Below, piece by piece: positions 61,244-64,000 of a stretch of DNA of 64,000 bases (positions are counted from its first letter, which is position 1; the number at the start of each line of letters is the position of its first letter). A program made the translations under genes and the position numbers. A model generated the notes under the pieces. That model was not told where the DNA came from. It did not search any database and was given only the letters and a program-made list of their open reading frames with translations. This DNA comes from Microlunatus speluncae (lineage in GTDB: Bacteria > Actinomycetota > Actinomycetes > Propionibacteriales > Propionibacteriaceae). Location of the stretch: positions 462,612-526,611 of the forward strand of contig NZ_VKCZ01000001.1 of assembly GCF_009299835.1 (NCBI RefSeq), written 5' to 3'.

Positions 61244-61252
61244 CGTCCGGTC

Positions 61253-61591
61253 ATGATCATTGCGCGCTCGATCGGGTTGTTCCTGCTGGCCGCGATCGCC
61301 GAGATCGGCGGGGCCTGGTTGATCTGGCAGGGCATCCGGGAACACAAAGGCTGGATCTGGGTCGGAGCCGGCGTGATCGCGCTCGGCCTGTATGGCTTCG
61401 TAGCCACTCTGCAGCCGGACGCCCACTTCGGCCGGATCCTGGCCGCCTACGGCGGCATCTTCGTCGCCGGCTCGCTCGCCTGGGCCATGATCATCGACGG
61501 CTTCCGCCCCGACCGCTGGGATGTCGCCGGCGCCCTGATCTGTCTCGCCGGAGTCGCCGTGATCATGTACGGCCCCCGGACCACGCCGTAG
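61253..61591 (+). CDS. YnfA/UPF0060 membrane protein
   Basis: A 112-residue four-helix membrane protein of the YnfA (UPF0060) family: [58 protein letters not shown] and [22 protein letters not shown] are the family's conserved helices. Members are small drug/metal-type transporters. Together with the MerR gene 9 bp upstream it may form a resistance cassette. Confidence 0.85.
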   Translation: MIIARSIGLFLLAAIAEIGGAWLIWQGIREHKGWIWVGAGVIALGLYGFVATLQPDAHFGRILAAYGGIFVAGSLAWAMIIDGFRPDRWDVAGALICLAGVAVIMYGPRTTP

Positions 61592-62031
61592 ATCCCCACT
61601 TCTCTGGATCGGGCGCCTGGCCCGGTCGCCGGGGTAGCCGCTGGTGTCGCGGACCGGACCGAGTCCGGCTTGTTCGTTCCCTGAGCCTGGATCCACCGGT
61701 GGGCGCCGTAGCGAGCGGCACCCGAGGGGTGCGCTGGCAAGGCGCCGGCGCGAGGGCTGTCTGGTTGCACAGTTGAGCGTCGGCAACGCCGCCAGCGTGC
61801 CCCTCGGGGGCCGCGCAGTAGGCGCCCACCGGTGGATCCAGGCTGAGCTTGTCGAAGGGCTCAGGTGGTGATCTTCGCTCCCTGAGTTGGGAGAGGGGGC
61901 GTCGGGCTTGCCTCCTTCGGCAGGCTCAGGACATGCTTCGGCAGTCTCAGGGGACGAACCAGCAGCTCCGCCCGCCTCTAGCCCGCGGTCCCCGAGAAGG
62001 GGCCTCGATCGGGCGATTAGGCTCCTCCCTC
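61592..62031. other. Repeat-rich intergenic region
   Basis: About 440 bp without a gene. It holds a large imperfect inverted repeat (61672-61872) and, at 61905-61962, two degenerate CTTCGGCAGNCTCAGG copies in tandem. Confidence 0.65.
61672..61872. repeat. 200-bp composite palindromic repeat element
   Basis: GCCTGGATCCACCGGTGGGC (61685-61704) with three more bases is perfectly inverted at 61821-61843 (23-bp arms), and the ends add TTCCCTGAGCC on the left and TGAGCTTGTCGAAGGGCTCA on the right. The inner parts are also loosely inverted. It looks like a small nonautonomous, MITE-like element carrying the dispersed CCCTTCGACAGGCTC ends. Confidence 0.65.
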
Positions 62032-62367
62032 ATGGGACGAGGCGAATGGACCGGTCGGCCGGATCGTGTGGACCAGCTCTATGAGATCTCGACCCACTAC
62101 TCCCGCAAGTTCCCCGAGGGCGATACGCCGCTCGGCTACCTGTCCCGGCTTACCGAGGAACTCGGCGAGATCGCCGTGGAGGTGCAACGGCTGGAGGGAG
62201 CACCGGCGAAGATCGCCAAGCATGGTCAGGGAAATCTTCCCGACCTCGCCAGCGAGGTGGAGGATCTGATCCACACGGCACTCGGTCTCATCCAGCACTA
62301 TCGGGCGGAGGCGGAGTTCGACGCCGTCGTCGCCGACCAGCACCGCAAGATCACTACCGCGAGCTGA
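62032..62367 (+). CDS. MazG-like pyrophosphohydrolase
   Basis: This 111-residue all-helical protein has the MazG-like metal-binding helices: LGYLSRLTEELGEIAVEVQR (the EExxE motif) and NLPDLASEVEDLIHTALGLI (ExxD). Such NTP pyrophosphohydrolases clean or balance nucleotide pools. The ATG has TAGGCT (62018-62023) 8 nt upstream. Confidence 0.8.
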   Translation: MGRGEWTGRPDRVDQLYEISTHYSRKFPEGDTPLGYLSRLTEELGEIAVEVQRLEGAPAKIAKHGQGNLPDLASEVEDLIHTALGLIQHYRAEAEFDAVVADQHRKITTAS

Positions 62368-62414
62368 AGGCTCGCCTCCGGGCGTGGGGTTTGGAGGACT
62401 GTGAGGATGGGTCC

Positions 62415-62711
62415 ATGGTAATCGCGATCATGGTGATGGCCGACTACGGTGCCGATCCGGTGTGGACCGCCGAGTCGGGTGGTCGACCCGGCGCGATGCT
62501 CTCGCTGACGGGTCTCCCGGTGTCGGACCGGATCAGGGCCGAACTGCGGACGTGGGCGGCGGAGTACGACGCGCTGTCCGGCACCGACTACGAATGGCCG
62601 GACGAAGATCGGCATCGCGTCTGGGTCGAGGCCGGTCGAACCCTCGCCGATCGCCTGGCCCAGGAGCTCGGTGAAGAGTATCGGGTGCACTACTTCGAGG
62701 ATCTTCAATGA
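62415..62711 (+). CDS. Small protein of unknown function
   Basis: A 98-residue acidic protein (IMVMADYGADPVWTAESGGR, SDRIRAELRTWAAEYDALSG, GRTLADRLAQELGEEYRVHY). No family is recognised. It resembles small actinobacterial proteins of this kind found near toxin/antitoxin or HNH genes, but no function is known. Confidence 0.6.
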   Translation: MVIAIMVMADYGADPVWTAESGGRPGAMLSLTGLPVSDRIRAELRTWAAEYDALSGTDYEWPDEDRHRVWVEAGRTLADRLAQELGEEYRVHYFEDLQ

Positions 62712-62806
62712 CCGCGGTGCGCCCGGAGGTGATCGACCGGCTCAGGAGCCGGCGATCCGACGGCCGGTACGACGTGTCGGAGTGGCGCCGGGCTCATTGA
62801 TCGGGC

Positions 62807-64000
62807 TCAGGTGAGGAGTGGTGTCTGGTGGATCCGGGCGAGGATCCGGTTGTTGATCATGGGTGTCTGGTCCGGGTCGAGGTAGCGGGGTGGGATCCAT
62901 TCGGGCAGTCCGTCATCGTTGAGCCGGACTTCCCAGCCGCAGTCGAGGAAGTGGCGGTGGTGGTAGGAACAGAGCAGGGTCAGGTTGCGCAGGTTGGTGA
63001 GGCCGTTCTGGTGCCAGGGCAGGATGTGGTGGCGTTCGCACCATTCGGGTGGGTGTTGGCAGCCGGGGAAGGAGCAGCCGCCGTCGCGGGCGATCAGCGC
63101 GAGGGTCTGGTGTTTGTTCGCAACCCGGCGGGTGCGGCCGAGGTCGAGGAGTTTGCCGTGGGTGGTGAGCACGACGGGGTAGATCTCGGCTTCCCCGGCC
63201 AGTCGGAGCAGTTCGGGCACGGTGAGGTGGATTCCGTGGCTGGTGATGCCGTGTCTCGGTCGGGACCGTCGGACCCGTCCCGGGCGTCGGGGCCTGGGGT
63301 GTGCGTGTTCGTTCCCTGAGCCTGTCGAAGGGCAGGCCGGATGATCTTCGGTTCTTGATCTTGTCGGAGGGGCGGGGTGATCATCGGGCTTGCCCTTCGA
63401 CAGGCTCAGGGAACGACCAAGCAGCTCCTCCCGCACTCCCCGCACTCCCTGCACTCCCTGCTTTCCCTGCTCTTGCTCGTGCTCTTGCTCCCGCTTCTGC
63501 TCGGCCTGCTGCTCCTGCTTTCCCGGCCCCTGCTCTTGCCCTTGGTCACGCTCTTCCTGTTTCGGCTGGTGTTCTTGTGTCCGCCCTGCCTGTTCCTGCT
63601 GCTGGCCTTGCTCCCGTTCTTGACCTTGCGCACGGGTCTCGGTCTGGGTCCGGTTGGGATCTTGATCACCGGCTCGGCGCGGCGAGGCCGGCGCGGTCTG
63701 CGACGGTTCGTGGCCGCAGGTCGGGCACGTGCCGCTGAACGGGACCCCGAACCCGGCCGTGTCGCTGGTCGGTTTGAACAGGCCGGCTTCGGCGAGGTCG
63801 TTGAGCAGGTCGATCTGGTCGATGGTGACGATCACGGTGGCTGGGGTGCCGCCGGAGTCGGGGAGGCCGCCGGCTCGGAGGAGGCGGGAGCAGAGGTCGT
63901 CGAAGGCGTCGTGCATCCGTTGTCCGTGGCTGCGGGGGTCCTTGGCGACCTTGCCACCGACACCACCGGCGGTGCGGCTGGTGGTGTCGGCGCGGAGGTC
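62807..64000 (-). CDS. HNH endonuclease (DUF222-type), partial at right edge, with in-frame repeat
   Basis: The C-terminal part of a DUF222/13E12-type HNH endonuclease; the 5' end lies beyond the window. HNH motif: ARDGGCSFPGCQHPPEWCER, HHILPWHQNGLTNLRNLTLL, CSYHHRHFLD. Upstream is TIDQIDLLNDLAEAGLF and a zinc-type CPTCGHE. The middle is a long Gln/Glu/Arg low-complexity stretch, then a region encoded by palindromic repeats: RSLSLSKGKPDDH and CPSTGSGNEH are translations of the two arms at 63391-63415 and 63310-63334. Translation stays open through both. Confidence 0.85.
   Translation of the reverse strand, partial: DLRADTTSRTAGGVGGKVAKDPRSHGQRMHDAFDDLCSRLLRAGGLPDSGGTPATVIVTIDQIDLLNDLAEAGLFKPTSDTAGFGVPFSGTCPTCGHEPSQTAPASPRRAGDQDPNRTQTETRAQGQEREQGQQQEQAGRTQEHQPKQEERDQGQEQGPGKQEQQAEQKREQEHEQEQGKQGVQGVRGVREELLGRSLSLSKGKPDDHPAPPTRSRTEDHPACPSTGSGNEHAHPRPRRPGRVRRSRPRHGITSHGIHLTVPELLRLAGEAEIYPVVLTTHGKLLDLGRTRRVANKHQTLALIARDGGCSFPGCQHPPEWCERHHILPWHQNGLTNLRNLTLLCSYHHRHFLDCGWEVRLNDDGLPEWIPPRYLDPDQTPMINNRILARIHQTPLLT
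63310..63415. repeat. In-frame palindromic element inside the HNH gene
   Basis: CGTTCCCTGAGCCTGTCGAA with GGGCA (63310-63334) is perfectly inverted at 63391-63415 (25-bp arms). The same motif is found outside genes at 19721, 26924 and 61851. Here both arms and the roughly 56-bp spacer are translated as part of the HNH protein. Confidence 0.85.

Noticed and set aside
61905..61962. CRISPR-like tandem repeats
   Set aside because: Only two degenerate copies with no regular spacers; better explained as copies of the dispersed CTTCGACAGGCTCAGG repeat. No cas genes are present in the window.

Overview
The window is a 64 kb chromosomal stretch of a high-GC actinobacterium, most plausibly from the Propionibacteriaceae/Microlunatus side of the phylum. 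Codons are strongly G/C-ending and GTG starts are common. Many genes have no Shine-Dalgarno sequence but carry a TANNNT -10 box 6-8 nt before the start codon. Zinc-uptake genes with zur, then glyQS, dgt, dnaG and tRNA-Asn lie in an order that resembles the zur/glyS/dgt/dnaG neighbourhood of Mycobacterium, spread apart here by many accessory genes. The taxonomic placement is inference.

Layout. 0-5.7 kb: a CPBP-like membrane protein, a winged-helix regulator, a Tat-exported beta-propeller protein and three tandem small secreted proteins. 5.7-9 kb: zinc operon znuA-znuC-znuB plus zur, with a Zur box over the znuA start. 9-16.3 kb: acetyltransferase, propeller lipoprotein, regulator/hydrolase/monooxygenase group, glyQS, a frameshifted AraC-type regulator and a DHFR-family reductase. 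16.3-18.2 kb: vapBC toxin-antitoxin pair running into dus. 18-25.7 kb: membrane protein, 2-oxo acid dehydrogenase operon (E1-alpha, frameshifted E1-beta, E2) opposite a TetR regulator, and an aldo/keto reductase/TetR pair. 25.7-31.8 kb: dgt, then a sugar module (TIM-barrel isomerase-like protein, GH36 alpha-galactosidase, ROK regulator). 31.8-42.7 kb: DUF1877-like, GNAT, AraC plus PhyH dioxygenase, DCC protein, dnaG, DUF5701-like, sigma factor, tRNA-Asn, otsA and otsB.

42.8-47.5 kb is a decayed genomic island. A tRNA with CAU anticodon is followed by a nonsense-mutated, truncated tyrosine integrase. Cargo is a secreted S1 protease with a lipoprotein plus unknown proteins. The island closes with a perfect 48-bp copy of the tRNA 3' end, and an orphan 3' fragment of a tRNA-Lys inside it suggests a second, older integration.

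47.5-64 kb: LysM protein, ABC-transporter remnant, acetyltransferases, a secreted hydrolase, and a two-gene unit of a four-headed (double-length) UvrA-like ATPase coupled to an alpha/alpha-toroid protein. These are followed by hydrolase, TetR, a CC-motif protein/MerR/YnfA cassette, a MazG-like protein and an HNH endonuclease gene cut by the right edge.

Most notable points: (i) the four-headed UvrA-like protein with its toroid partner, the best candidate here for an undescribed system; (ii) a palindromic repeat translated in frame inside the HNH gene, with relatives elsewhere in the window; (iii) a second palindrome family carrying a constant TTGTCAGA core at gene ends; (iv) the composite tRNA-targeted island; (v) single-base frameshifts in E1-beta and an AraC regulator.
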